Shown here: piece by piece, positions 38,536 to 51,600 of the stretch
Numbering within the stretch: position 1 is the stretch's first letter
Layout: each line of letters opens with the position of its first letter
From: Myoxocephalus aenaeus
Lineage: Eukaryota > Chordata > Actinopteri > Perciformes > Cottidae
NCBI GenBank assembly: GCA_038501785.1
Contig: JBAMJR010000194.1
Span: 903,501-967,500, forward strand
Direction: 5' to 3'
Length of the DNA stretch: 64,000 nucleotides
The notes under the pieces: model-generated
Database searches by the model: none
Told to the model about the DNA's origin: nothing
Seen by the model: only the letters and a program-made list of their open reading frames with translations
Program-made: the position numbers and the translations under genes

Positions 38536-39609
38536 GTATGACTGTGGTGTTTTCAGCTGTTTATGTTGCTCTCAAGTTGCCAAAAAAAGCCAATTACTAC
38601 TGCTCTAAGAACAAAAACACTTGAGCTGCACTGGTAATATGTCAGTGATCAGTTATCTAGGAAAATACATCTCGAAGCAACATATCCTCACTCAATGGTT
38701 CGTATATTTTGGGTTGTATACGGATTACAGGGCGTTACTTTTGTGAGATGCTACTTTCTTAACAGTATTTACGTGTTAGATGATTTCCCTTTATGCCTCT
38801 ATGAAATATGCTGTGGCCGAGAATCACAGTCAACCAAGGGGTCAGGTTCTCCAGTAGAGGATGGTGAATTCAGTCAAAAGAAATGTTTTCAAATGCTTAA
38901 ATGAACTGCAAGTGAATATATATTCATGTTTGTGCTGATGCAAACAGCCACATAGTGAATGTATGTGTGTATAGGAATGGAAGGAGAAGCGCCGATAACC
39001 AACCAACCCCCACCAGCTCTCTTAATGTCTGAGCCAGCTGGCTGACCCTCTCACTGCCGTCTCTTCACACGGCTAACCTGGTGCCCTTTCACCTTTACCC
39101 TCACACTCACACCTCGGGGAGAGGAGGGTGTTGGTGCTGTGGACAGTTTCCAGGAATCATCCCCGACCCTGCCCTCTTATCCTTCACCCATTTTCCAGTT
39201 TTCACAACGGGCCTGGAAAGTGTGAGTGAGTGTTTCCTGTGGAAAAAAAAACGGATTTTCAACATAGTGATTTGGCTTCAGCAGCCGAGGTTCTGTTAAC
39301 AGACGGATGAAAAACAGTAGGCCGGTGCCGATGTGGAGGAAAGGAAAAACCGCTGTGTCAACTGTGAGATGACCGATCTATGACTTTAAATAGAGAGGGG
39401 CCAGGGTCAAAGGTCAATGGTGTGAGGATGCTAAACATGGTCTGCACTGTAAAATGGAGTTGGATCGAGGGATTAGCCTGAGTGAGGCCTTCAAACACAG
39501 AATTAGGACACGTGGGGACGCAGAATCCAAAGCGTTCTCGAACGTGCTCGTATGTTTGGTGAACGCTGAAATGAATGTATCCGTGTTTTAACTAACTCTG
39601 CCAATAAAT

Positions 39610-39692
39610 CCCCCTACGTCCTACACAATGCTGTAATTTCCCCACTGCGGGACTAATAAAGGATTATCTTATTTTATCTTATGCTCCTTTAA
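39610..39692 (+). mobile_element. LINE tail fragment
   Basis: AATTTCCCCACTGCGGGACT followed by AATAAAGGATTATC and TTAT-rich repeats is the typical end of Rex/L2-like fish LINEs. Confidence 0.55.
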
Positions 39693-41191
39693 AGTCAGTC
39701 CACTAACATCGTCCATGCGGAAAGTTACCATGACTTTTACTTCTAGAACAGACAGCAACTCCTTTAAAACGATGAGCGCAGCAATAAACTAATTGTTTGG
39801 ACTTGCAAAAGACAAACTCAGCTTAAATATTATCCGTGCTCCAATCGCCGACATGAAGACGAGCGGGGAGAGTTTCGTCCTCCAGGAATGTTGATCACCA
39901 GGTTTCACGGTGTGCCATCTTATCTCCGCCAGATAAACACACAGACAGTAAATTAAGCAGCAGCCGGCCAAAAAAGTAAAGACGTCGAGGCTCGTGGGAT
40001 GAAAGCAGGGCGGGACCTACGGGAGTAAAGTGTTCTCTCCTCAGCACCTCACAGGCGCCACCATGTTTTCAGGCTAATCTCATCTTCCTATAAACTATTA
40101 TTACAGTTGAGTGATTTATAGCTGCAGGGAATAAAACGAAATAAAAAATGCTTTGTTGAATCAATATGTGGCTGAATGTTCTGAGCGCATGTTCATTCAC
40201 ATCCCAGACTTCTTCTTCTTTTTCGGAGCACAATCCAAAACAGTAGACACACATGCAGAACAACGTGTTGGATAACAGACGTTATCAGAGGTTAAATAAA
40301 GGCATCGAGGTAGAGATGATTATCCTGCTTTTCATTATTACGTGTTTTGATGTTATGTTGCTTAATGGGTGTAAACTTCCCGTTCCGGTCTTCACAGGTT
40401 TAAACAAAACTGATATTGTACCCTGGATTTGACAGTAGCCACATCCAAGTTAGGTAACCTCACCTCTTTTAGCCTACATGTTTTAATGAACTGTTATTAT
40501 AAAGGAACGGTGTCATGAACATCGCACTGTTGCATATTGGTCAATAAATACTGAGCCCTGGCTTAAGACATTAATTAAACAATTACTGAAATGATATGTC
40601 TGTCTCAGCACACCAATTGAAATCGAGGACACAAGTAATAAACAAAGTCCTCAGTAGGTTCACGAATACGCAGCACCTCAGCCGAGGCTTTTACAGCCTG
40701 AACACTCCTTCTTCTCCCAGCTAGTAACATACTTCTCACCTGCCTGAGAGCAGCCTGACATCACAGCAGCTCTCTGTTACAGTGGGAGCGCGTCAGCGGT
40801 GATAAAGGTCTAATAAGTAGCTGCTGGCTTGAGAGGAGTCTGAAAACTACCTGCAGCACATTCTGTACTTTACGGTTGTTTTTCAGGCGAAGGAATGAAC
40901 GTCCATCATCCAGCACAGACACACAGAGAAATGCTGCCTTCAAGTGCTGTTGCAGGCCATGGGTTACGGGCATATTTATGACTGTGTGTCAAACGGCAAC
41001 TTGTGATTAAATAAATTTTTAGTGCTCTACCAGTAATGCTTATGGAGTAGCTCAACTATTTTGGACGAAAAATATAACTCGTGATTGGATTTGATATGTG
41101 CACGCATTGAGCCAGCGGGTAACACCTGGATGCTACACGCTGGGATTAAGACTGTGTGGAAGCTCAGTGATGGATTTATGCCTGAAAAGTT

Positions 41192-41327
41192 CGATAAAAG
41201 TATGGCTACATGGTTGACAGTCAGATAAAAGTATGGATACATGGTTGACAGTCAGATAAAAGTATGGATACATGGTTGACAGTCAGATAAAAGTATGGAT
41301 ACATGGTTGACAGTCAGATAAAAGTAG
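41192..41327 (+). repeat. 31-bp tandem repeat, about 4.4 copies
   Basis: Unit starts GATAAAAGTATGGATACATG and ends in GGTTGACAGTCA; the first copy differs by one base. A detached half unit (gatacatggttgacagt) reappears near 41513-41529. Confidence 0.93.
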
Positions 41328-41561
41328 GCCCAACTGGAAAATTGCTGCAATGGTTAGCTAGAAGTTATGAACTGCTTATTTGGCTGAGCTAAAGTGCCAT
41401 CAGTACATAGACTGATGAAATAGTTACTTAGCTAAATAAGTAAATAGTTAAAATAGCTCAAAGTTAAAGACAGAGGAAGTGGATCAAATTGATAGCGTAT
41501 CTAAGAGGTTATTGATACATGGTTGACAGTGGAAGCTGCACAAATGCAAACTGATCTAAAC

Positions 41562-41848
41562 TAGGGTAACCAGACGTCCTCTTTTTCCCGGACATGTCCT
41601 CTTTTCGAGACCTAAAAAAAGCGTCCGGCAGGGATTCCAAAAACGTCCGGGATTTTGCTACGTCTGGGAAAATAGTTATTACCCCCTTACAAGTTTTGGA
41701 AATGGTATCTCCCTCACGTTCCACCTTCTTGCGCAAGCTCTGACTGTAGAGAGAACTGTCATTGGTCGACCGATCTCAACGTAAATGTAAGTTCACGGCA
41801 TGCTACACACTACTGCTACCCCCCCCCCCACCGCGACGAAGTGTCCTC

Positions 41849-41917
<69 letters not shown>

Positions 41918-41978
41918 CACCCCTCCCCCCCCGGAGCGAAGTGTCCTCTTTTTCACAAACTCAAATCTGGTCCCCCTA
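41562..41978. mobile_element. 417-bp non-autonomous hAT-like element
   Basis: Left end TAGGGTAACCAGA, right end TCTGGTCCCCCTA (reverse complement TAGGGGGACCAGA), a 13-bp TIR with two mismatches. TCTAAAC flanks it directly on both sides (41555-41561, 41979-41985), or ATCTAAAC if the terminal A is counted in the duplication; that is 7-8 bp, as for hAT. Inside are a C tract and a long (CT)n run (41852-41914). No coding capacity. Confidence 0.8.
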
Positions 41979-42739
41979 TCTAAACATTGACGGTACAATT
42001 TGATGAAAACATGATTGTAATCAACCCCTGAAGCCGTACAACAACAACAGTGGAACATTGCCGCAAATTGCAATTATGTTCTTGGAGTGTTGACCGTCAG
42101 CCATTCATCTTTCTTCATTCCAAAGGTTGTATAAATGTTCGCGCCTCACCTTCAGCTGCCACATCAATATGTGCTTGTGATGGACTACAAAAGGGAATGC
42201 AGTCCGTTCGGATGCCACTGATTTCTCAGGTGTGCTGAATGCCAAAGAGGCGTACGTTTCACCTTCAGGTATTCTTCACAGGTTTGGCAGAGAGAACATA
42301 ATGACAGCCGAGAAGACGATGTTCCCTGCTGCTGCTTCCTCAAGGTTCGACCTTACATGTGCCCAGAGGATTGGCTCAGGGCAAGTCAGGTCATTTTCCT
42401 GTTCATCCATTGACGCGTGAGTGCAAGTTTGCTGAGTTTGGAGTCACGGTTGATCCTCGTTTCTTACTGTGGACGGTCCACGAGACGCTTGGTGCAGTTG
42501 GAGATGTTGGTTTTATTGATTTGTTTGTGGTGACTTCACTAAGTGATGTGAGGGAGACAGACAGGGCCTGCAGTCGTGAGGAGAGGATGGAGGAGGGATG
42601 TTTGTCTTCCACAGTGACGGGACCACCTGAGCATCCAGGCAGGGATCACGAGCGTGTCCCCTATACCAGGAAGACGGGCTCAGGGCAGTCAGGAACGTGA
42701 TTGGTTCTGACCCCCTGAAAAACTAATTCAGCTGTAGAG

Positions 42740-42876
42740 GGAAACCCTCTTTTTTTCTGTTTTGGGGGGAGTTTTTCCTGATCCCATGTGAGGTCCTGGG
42801 ACAGGGATGTCGTATGTGTACTGATTGTAAAGCACTCTGAGGCAAACTTGTAATTCTGGGCTATACAAAATAAACT
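42740..42876 (+). mobile_element. L2-type LINE 3' tail, copy 2
   Basis: Shares GAGTTTTTCCTGATCCCATG, GTCGTATGTGTACTGATTG and GGGCTATACAAAATAAACTG with the 33380 copy. 5'-truncated. Confidence 0.7.
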
Positions 42877-45757
42877 GACCATTGCGGTCCTGGCATTTCC
42901 CCTCAGTCAGGGTCAGCTCTTCCTCTTCCCTTGTTGCTAGAAGTGTCCTAGAAAATGCTCCATGACATGCACTCAAGGCTAAAGTGTCTCAACACCGTCC
43001 TCGTCCCGGACCTGGACTTGCCTCTCCGACTTCTCCCTCTTGAGGAATGAGTTGAAGAGAGACAGTGTTGTGACCTGAGCTGGTCTTTATATTCCCTTTA
43101 GTGGTTTCTACGGGATGAAAACAACCTCCAACTACAAGGAGAACTGGCACCATTATGGCAGGAAAGCTTTAGTCATTCGCTTTCCCCATAAAATAATGAT
43201 AATAAGACAAAGTGGGAAATACTATCCCTCAGAACAGCTGAGACGGCCAAGTCCTCGTGGCATTCCAGGCCGCCTCAAGCCTCCGTGGAAAGACGGAGCG
43301 AGCCGTCCCGCTGGCTGCTGCCGGGCCGGCGTGCGCCTCACAGCTGAGACGCTAACAAAGGGAACGTGTCTGGGAAGGAAACTCTGCTCACTTCATTTGC
43401 ACTGGAGATTGGGCCGCTCCCGGTCAGGGGGACTCCCTCCAGAAAATACAACCAGATGGCTGCTTTTGAAGTGTCCCCGCGTGTGCGTGTGTGTGTGTGT
43501 GAGTGTGTGTGTGCGTGTGTGTTTCCCTGGGCGTTGTCGTCCAGACACACACGAACTTCATTTTCTCAGACCAAAGCGAGTCTGGTTTACTGTAAGTGTG
43601 GGAGCAGACTTGAGGCTGGAGGCCAGAGTCTCAGCTGGCTGGGAGCAATTAACTGCAGCAAGGAGTCTTTCATTTACAAGGCCCATCAATAAATGAAACG
43701 ATAAGTGTTACTTGTCTGGATCTTGTTTTCTTCAAGTTCTTATTTAGAAGAGGTGCGTTTGTGTGAGCTCTTGTTGGTGCTGTGACGTCTTCTTCTGTGG
43801 AATCGTGAGTTTATGTTCCTGATGAAGCTGCAAGAGGTCAAGCGTCTCATAGCCTTTATAGACTTCTTAGGCTCCTAAATAAATACTTGGATTTACTAAT
43901 TTCTGGATAGTCCACCCAGGAGAATAAGCCACAGCACATACCAGTGTAATGCTAAAAATGGGCTTCACATGGGAACTGCAATAAGCAACGACAACAATTT
44001 TTTTAATCTGTTCTTTCAATTTTTTTTTTTTTTAAATCTTCATCCAAAGGCCCGAGGCTGCAAGAAAACTCACTGAGCCAGTTGTGTTTGAAGCTTCGGC
44101 AGAAGTGCAACAGCTGCTGTGACTTCCGATCACGGAGGTTAGTCTTTCTTCAAAGTGTTCAGACGCAAAGCGGCGGGGCGAGCTCATCCTAGAGGTCACA
44201 GAGGTCGCCGGTTCAGACAGGGTGTAACAATCAAACCGGCCCGACAGGTCAGAAACACAACACAAAGTCATAATTGACTTCAATACTGCATCTTTAAATA
44301 TATGTAGAGGTGAATTTAAGTTTGCTTTTGGCCCTCAACCCATATTTCAGCCATTTTTCACATCGGGCCCCTTGGTGTGGACGGAGACGTTTACACAAGC
44401 TGACTGGACATGTGGGTTTTTGGAAGGCCACTAATATAGATATTAGAAATATTTTTAGATTTGGGGAATTGTTTTCTCTAAACTAGAGAAGAACTATTAC
44501 AATAACACAGAGCCAGCTTTAGAACTGCATCCTGGGCTCAGTTCCCAATTGTCATACTGTATATAAAGCCTAGTTTATTTATACAGAGACATTCTAATAG
44601 TCTCCTCCACTCAGGGTCTCACACACCCAAACTCCAAACTCCCGTCAGACCGTAACTACTTTTGATTAGCATTAAAAATGTAGAAATTATTTTTACAGCC
44701 TATTAACGAATCTAATCTGCCGAAGATGTTCAACGTTCTGTTCAATCTGAGGCGTTTGTTTGGTGATTTGGGTTATTTTGTACCTCTACGTGGAACAGAT
44801 TCTGGTGGAATCAGTCTCACATCTGCGGCTCGTTTCACGGCGCTGACTCCAGGCTGATGGGGGAAGCGTGGCACTGGACCATCACAGCATCCAGCTCCCT
44901 TGTTTATCCCAATCCCAAACAAAAGCCTCCCAGTTCCTGTCCGCTTAGCGCCTCAAATGCACAATCTGCCCCACAGATCTTTTTCCTCCTCACCTCGCTC
45001 TCTGCCAGGAGCTCATGAGACGGAGCGAGGACATCAACAGCGCCGGATTAATTATCCCCGCGCTGCGGAGGGACCTCAGGTCCAGGAGCCGGTTTCTCTG
45101 TTTCCTCTGAGGCCTCTGGGAACATCCCGCCTGGGAAACAGTTTGTTGTCGGCTCAGGAACACTGCAGGCCTTCATTGACTTTGACAAATGATTTCTTTA
45201 TCCATGGCGCGCCCTAGTGGCAAACAGGTGCAACTGAGTTTACTGTTGGAAACACTGATTTGAAACCCAGGTAAGTTGACACACAGTCACTTGTAGGAAC
45301 CTATCGAGCCCGAAAACCTTTTAAAGACCACGACAATGCAAAGTTTTTCTTAATTACATTTAGTATTCATGATTAAATGATCAAAAATCCAACTAATAGT
45401 GTGAGCACAACAAGGGCTAATTTGCTACATTGTGGTGTGATTTCATTGCCAGTTCACCTTTTTCCAACGTTCTTTAAATCAGTGGGTGGCCGAGAGATTG
45501 CGTTTAAAGAAAGGAGAAGAAAGTGTGTCCTCACTTTGGGACAAGATGATCTGCTGATCAGTGTTTCCAGAGAAGAGTTCTGATAAACATCGGTGTCAGG
45601 GTCAACACGGCTAGCGGCGAGCTGGAGAACATGGCGCAGCATCCAGCAGCCAGAGAGACGGATACTTCCCTCAGGAATTAAGAGCACAATGGAGAGTGAA
45701 TATTGGACTTAATAAACACCTAATAAATGCTAATAATAATAAATAAGCAATAATCTA
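42877..45757. other. Non-coding stretch
   Basis: No exon with domain content. A short (GT)n-like run is at about 43480-43522. The 193-codon frame at 43115-43696 includes that run and lacks any recognisable domain. Confidence 0.55.
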
Positions 45758-46067
45758 CCGTAAAAGTCGGGTTACAAGCCGCTCCTACCTCCGGTAAGTG
45801 TCCCCGCTGTAGCAAGCTAGGAGCAGCGCTAGCTAGGAGCCGCTGCTGCTGCTACTGCCCACATCACCCTCTGCCCAAGTTGGGTGTCAAGCCGGACCTG
45901 GTCCCGCTACCTTTGGTGTTTGTCGGAGCGCTAGCGGAAGTTAGCGGAGAGCTAGCAGGGAAGTAGCGAAGCGCTAGCAGGGAAGTAGCGAAGCGCTAGC
46001 AGGGAAGTAGCGAAGCGCTAGCAGGAGCCCCAGCTGGCTACAGCGGCTCGTAACCCGACTTTTACGG
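45758..46067. mobile_element. 310-bp MITE with CCGTAA ends and TA target site, copy 2
   Basis: Same TIRs as the 3514 copy (left CCGTAAAAGTCGGGTTACAA, right GTAACCCGACTTTTACGG), flanked by TA at 45756-45757 and 46068-46069. The interior is longer because a 22-bp unit (GCTAGCAGGGAAGTAGCGAA) is tandemly repeated at about 45951-46025. Confidence 0.85.
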
Positions 46068-47099
46068 TAATCAAATGTTTGCCGTAGTGATTTATGCCGG
46101 TTCTACCGCCTTTTAGGAAAACATAGAAATGAATCGCCCCGCTGGTCTTCATGGTCTGCAGGTGTGTTGTCTGCAGCACAGCTCTGTCCCAGTGAAGAGG
46201 AAAACTTTCATTCACTGGGTTCTCGTCGGCCATTTCCTCCCCGCCACCGCAGCCCTGAGCGACCTCTCTCCGGCTGAACGAGTCAGACAAAACACTGTCA
46301 AATGTACACCGCAGCGTCCTCTGCACTCATATTTTGGGATGCCGACGAGATGATCAACGTCGTCTTGGAGCGACCAAAGCGGAGAGTAGCGCCCTGTAGT
46401 TCCACCGCGTACCAGCTGGTGTCGCTGCTGTACGGAAGAACGACAGAGAGCATAAGCTTTCTCACATTATGCGAATATACTAATATCACTCACTGCTCTG
46501 AATTGTGTTTACGACAATAAGTTGGCAGCATGCACTACGTGCACGAGCGCCGGGTTCATGCAACAGCATGAGGACAACAAGCAGGTCAACAGAACCATTT
46601 ATTCAATAAATCAACATATTCAGAGCAACACTTCTGTACAGCTTAATAAGATAAATAGTGATGACACATTCTAGGGATCATTCCTCAGTTGTTGTTTTTG
46701 TTCTCAGCAAACAGATTAATTCAGTGTGTTTTGAACATCAGCGCAGATTAAACCTGACTTTATTTACTTTAATATGACAACACTTAAAGCGAGAGCGCAG
46801 ACAGCGCCAACCAGCCAAGTCGTTCAACACTCCTATTTTGGAATAATGGACCATTTCTCATCTTAGATAACTGGACGTCCCCTGCATGCCGTCGAGTAGA
46901 AACCTCAGTGTGTCAAGGTCAGATATTTTAAGTCTTAAAGGCGCCACACAGGAAGAAGCGATCTGTGCTTCAGGATTATTTACAGGCGAAGATCATGATG
47001 AACCAGACTGCATTTTTGTAGTATGAAAACTAGTGAAAAGCTCTGATAATGATGGAAGATCCGTTCCCAGGAATTTACATTTTCGATTAAACAAACTGT

Positions 47100-47600
47100 A
47101 AACGGCTCGGCACGTTTATGGAGTAGCAGCAGACGAGCTCCGTGTCGCGGCCAGAGGTTCCTGTACGAAGATGTGCCATCTCCACGGCAACTGCAGCAGC
47201 TGGACTTCCAAAACGGGCCGTGTCAATGAAAGAGAGCCGATAAAGCGGTCAGAAACACTTCCTGCCTCCTCCTAAAAATACCCCGACCTCACGAGCTCTC
47301 TCGGTCGTCTCTGCGACGCTATAAATAGAGCCGCCAGGATCGCCGTCTGCTCGACGCTGGAAGAAGCGGAGGCCGCCGCTGAGGCGCGGGCTGTGAATCA
47401 CAGGAATCAGAGCCGGAGCGAAGCATCTGGAGAGAGTCAATCCGGGAGCTGCTGTGACAGCAGGACCGCTCGGTATTAGTGTGTTTTTAAAAAGGAGACG
47501 GCCTTCTGTTGACGGAGCACTACGCGATGACTCGGCCATTTCACATTTTGTCTGCTGCTCAGTGTTTACGGGACGCCGCCGACTTCAGAGACGCACATTT
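47100..47600 (+). promoter_or_regulatory. CpG-rich block with TATA-box-like core
   Basis: GC-rich, CpG-containing DNA with TATAAATA at 47320-47327 inside GC-rich sequence and CCTAAAAATACC (CArG-like) about 47 bp upstream. No convincing ORF or ATG exon follows on either strand. It lies 1.0-1.5 kb past the asb13 stop codon and could be asb13 3' UTR, an unannotated non-coding RNA promoter, or chance. Confidence 0.25.
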
Positions 47601-47743
47601 TATTTCCAGGATTCAACCCAGCAACCTTCAGTTGGGCAAATGATGTTGCCCTTTTGTCTCCCTGAGCTCTGACATTTATTCAGATAAAAACCTTTCTAAT
47701 ATTAGAGGAACACTCTTCTTCTATAGTGCATGTCATGCTGCTA

Positions 47744-47749
47744 TTTATT
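47744..47749 (-). terminator. Candidate polyadenylation signals for asb13
   Basis: AATAAA on the minus strand lies about 0.9 kb downstream of the asb13 stop codon. A second AATAAA is at 47680-47675. No nearer canonical signal was seen, so the 3' UTR may be about 0.9-1.0 kb. Inference only. Confidence 0.3.
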
Positions 47750-48642
47750 ATAGTGACACACTTTTAAGACTTTTATAGCTGCAATTTACACTTTAATGGA
47801 TACTTTGGATGTTTAGAAGTATGAAGCGGTTCTCCAGAGCCGCTGTATAAAGACGGGAAAGACAGGAGTACCAGCGTGACTTTGGTGTATCCGAAATGAA
47901 CCCCTTTAAAAAACACCAGTCACACAATAACACAGACTAAGTAACGGTGGAGGCAGAAGCACTGTTTTTCCTCAAAGGAGTCTGGTGGCCTTGAAGAGAG
48001 CAGAGATCACAGCTTCAGCTCCCCGTCAGACAGGGCTGTCTGACAGAGGTCAAGAGGTGAAAATATTCTAAATATAACGTTTACTTAATCTGACAAAGAT
48101 CCTTTTAGGTGTTTAAAATACGTCCACAGAAGAACACTGCTTTGCTTTGCCGTTTCTCCAAACTCCATCTACTGAAGTAAAAACTGTGGAGAAGAGCCTC
48201 ATACAAACACACTTCTAAACATCCAGACTGTCCCAATTCATATTGCACACTGGTGCCTCCATTGTCAACTACTAATGAAACTAAAATACATTTAAGAAAG
48301 AAATCATCTTGAGGCAGCAGAAACCAAAAGAAACCAGCGCTGCCTGCTGTTGAGGAGACGGTTTGGATTCATATCTCAGGTTCCCATTTCCTGGTCGGTA
48401 TTAATGTTGAGACGGTTTCGTAAGCAGTTAAAAATTCCTCATAGTGACTATAAAATCCAATCGTTGGTGTGAGTGTGAACACAATGAACAGGAATACTCC
48501 TCTGTCTCCGCCCCACTGGAACATTTCACGTGCAGAACCTGATAAACAGAAGCGCTGAGTCGACGGTGATCATCTAATACTGCGGCACCTTTGCCGCGGT
48601 TCTTTGAGCTTCCATCGACCCGCCTCCTCCTTCCTCCTCTGC

Positions 48643-51600
48643 TCACTGATAGCAGAGATAGTCGATGATGAGCTTCGGTATGTCCAGCTGACCTATGACC
48701 TTCAGAGCTCTGGTTCCCAGCATCGTCCTCACTGCCAACCTGCTGAGCTGCTGCAGGTTCATGGGGTTAGCTAGGGAGAGGAAGAAACAACTGGAAGTGA
48801 AACGTGATCCTTGCTCGCCATCTGCTGGTGCAACGTCGGCACTACGGCGCTGTACAGGAATAACTTCGACTACACAACCCGTAAACGGTTTAGGTTTTTC
48901 ATGCACCCTGACTCACTCTCATAGAACTGCAGGCAGGCTGCAGGCGGCGAGCCCGGCGCGGTGAAGTCCACAGGTCTCTTGTTGTGCTGATCCCTGGCGT
49001 GAACGTTGGCCCCGAACTCCACCAGCGTCTCCACCATCTCCACCTGCATGTGTTTAGCCGCGTGGTGCAGCGGAGTCTCGTGCAGCCTGGCGGCATTCAC
49101 CTTCGCACCTAACAGGGGGAAAGACATTCATGTCAGTTTTTAGAGGATAAGGATTTGATATTTTTGTGAACATAACCTCATGAAAAGACCAAAAATGTGC
49201 TCCATACTTTCTGTCTGGCCCTTGGTTCCTACTGAAGACGTAAAGCTTTAAAAAAAAAAAGGGTCACAATATATAGTTTCCTTTTTCTTATTTTTTACGG
49301 CTCCATCACTACTTAAAACAGCTGGTAGTTTTAAACAATAGTTACTCAAACAGAAGGAAAAAGTGCATTTGTTGGGGACTACTTTCAGCTGCGGATTAAT
49401 CCACATGTGGTGCTCTGGTGAGTATTCCTGGCAGCAGGATAGTGTTTATGAGTCAAAATGATGATGATTTGCTCTTATATGCTATATGTTTAATATTTAA
49501 AAAAAAGTAAATTATCATTGGAAGAATAATGTGAATTTGATTTGTTTTTTGGTATGTCTTACATCAGAGTCGCTGGTGTTTGGCAACTGATGCTCAGATC
49601 TCAGTTGTCCAAATAAAGAAGGCAATTACTTTACATGTCGCATTCTCAACTCACTGCACGTCCATTTTTACAGGATACTGAGCAAACTGAAAATAGTGGC
49701 GTCCTGGAAGGTCTAAACATTAAAAAAACAAGATGCAAAACTGCAGGAAACAAGTGAATATGAAGTACGGCAAGCTTCCCCACTCTGCTTTACTGCCGCT
49801 CACCTGCGTTGAGCAGCTCCTTCACACAGTCAGCGTGTTTGTTGGCACAAGCCGCATGCAGCGGCGTCCCGTAGTAAAGGTCGCACGCCTCCAGACGAGC
49901 GCCCGTGGCGATCAGGAGCTTCACGCAGTCAGCGTTTCCTGGAAGATGACATTAGTCGCCACCTGAGTTTCTTTGTAGCGCGAGGCGTAACTTGATCTCT
50001 CAGAAGCCTGAGGGCCCTCACCTCCCATGCAGGCCTCGTGGAGCGGCGAGGCCGTGCGGGACGTGAGCGCCGGGTCGGCCTTGGCGCCGCGATCCAGCAA
50101 GAGCCGGACGCACTCCGGACTGCCGGCCCGAACAGGCGTCGCACAGCGGGGTGCTCCCGTCTACGTTCCTCGCATCCACCTGAGGTGCATTGTGGGAGAC
50201 GGGATCTTACACACGGAGGCGCTTCAACCTCTTACAACTTCTTTTACCTCCATTTATTTTGGGTTTTACATAACCCGCCTTTGTTCTCTGAAATATAATA
50301 ACATCTGAACTTAATGGTTTAACATTTTTTATGAATGAAACGTGATGATATAAAATGTGGGATACAATCTACTGATTAAGTTTACACATAAACAGGGTTC
50401 ATACACATTGTGACCAGTGGGTTTCCATGACTTTAAACCAAATTTCCATGACCAAACATTTTGTGAAAAAATGTAGTATTTAAACTAACAATGAGAATAC
50501 AAAGCATACAGTAAACCTTAAATGACTCAAATGAATGAGACAATAGTTTGATTAAAAGAATAAACATTTATATAGATGCCTGTATGTATGCCTGCTTATA
50601 TTCTGAGTCTTTCTTTTAAAAGCATATTCATTATTTCAAACTCAGCGTAAATGAACGTCATGAACACATGAATATAACACATTTACATGACTTTTACAAA
50701 ACTTTGGGGATTTTATTTTTTTCAAGGACTTTTCCAGGCCTGGAAATAACCATTTTAAAATTCCATGACTGTTCCAGGTTTTCCATGACCGTAAGAACCC
50801 TGCATCTTGGCCAGCTGTTTTCTTTTCAGGTCACGTGATGAGGCAGGCGGGCTCACCTGGGCTCCAGCGTCCAGCAGCAGGCGCACACACTGGGCCTGAC
50901 CGCGGAGGCAGGCCTCGTGCAGCGGCGTGATGGAGTCCACCGCCACGACATTGACCGAGGCGCCGCTTTTGATGAGGCGCTCCAGCTGTGAAGTCTGGCC
51001 CAGCGCCGCCGCCTTGTGCACCTCCGTCCTCTCCGACCAGCAGCCTGGGGGCCATCGAGCAGTTTGCAGTGTTAGTATTATAATGGATGACATAGTAGTG
51101 TTAACCTGTTATGTTATACGTGTTAACTTTCATATTTACACCATCAAACCCTCACAGCCTCTCACACTCAACCACGTAGAGGTGAGGTCAGTGAGTCCCT
51201 GAGGGTTCAGGGTTTAGGGGGAACATTGGGATTGGGCCTATGACCGGAAGCAGAGTGTGAAGCAAGAGTATCTGGAACAGGTGGTGGAGAGGAGGACACT
51301 GAAGAAACTATTGTCCATATTGGACAACCCGGACCACCCTCTCCACCACTACTGCAGGGTCAGCGGAGCACTTTCTCCAGGAGATTCCTCACGCTCCGCT
51401 GTCACAAGGACCGCTACAGGAGAACATTCCTGCCCACGGCATTAAGACTTTAGAATAAGTCGCCTCTTGCCAGATCCTCTGTAGATTGATTAAACACGTT
51501 TATGTTTATCTACACTTCACATACTTAGCATTTTTGCACTCCCCTATTGTTTGTTTATTTACACTTCATATACACACTTCTATGGTTTAAGTTTAATTTC

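Noticed and set aside
43115..43696. 193-codon frame
   Set aside because: No domain, contains a GT microsatellite, no splice or promoter context; judged random.
49929..50144. 71-codon frame overlapping asb13 exon 3
   Set aside because: Out-of-frame reading through exon 3 and intron 3; arginine- and proline-rich artefact of GC-rich coding DNA.
51257..51445. 62-codon host ORF in asb13 intron 1
   Set aside because: It is the frameshifted end of a LINE ORF2 followed by the LINE tail.
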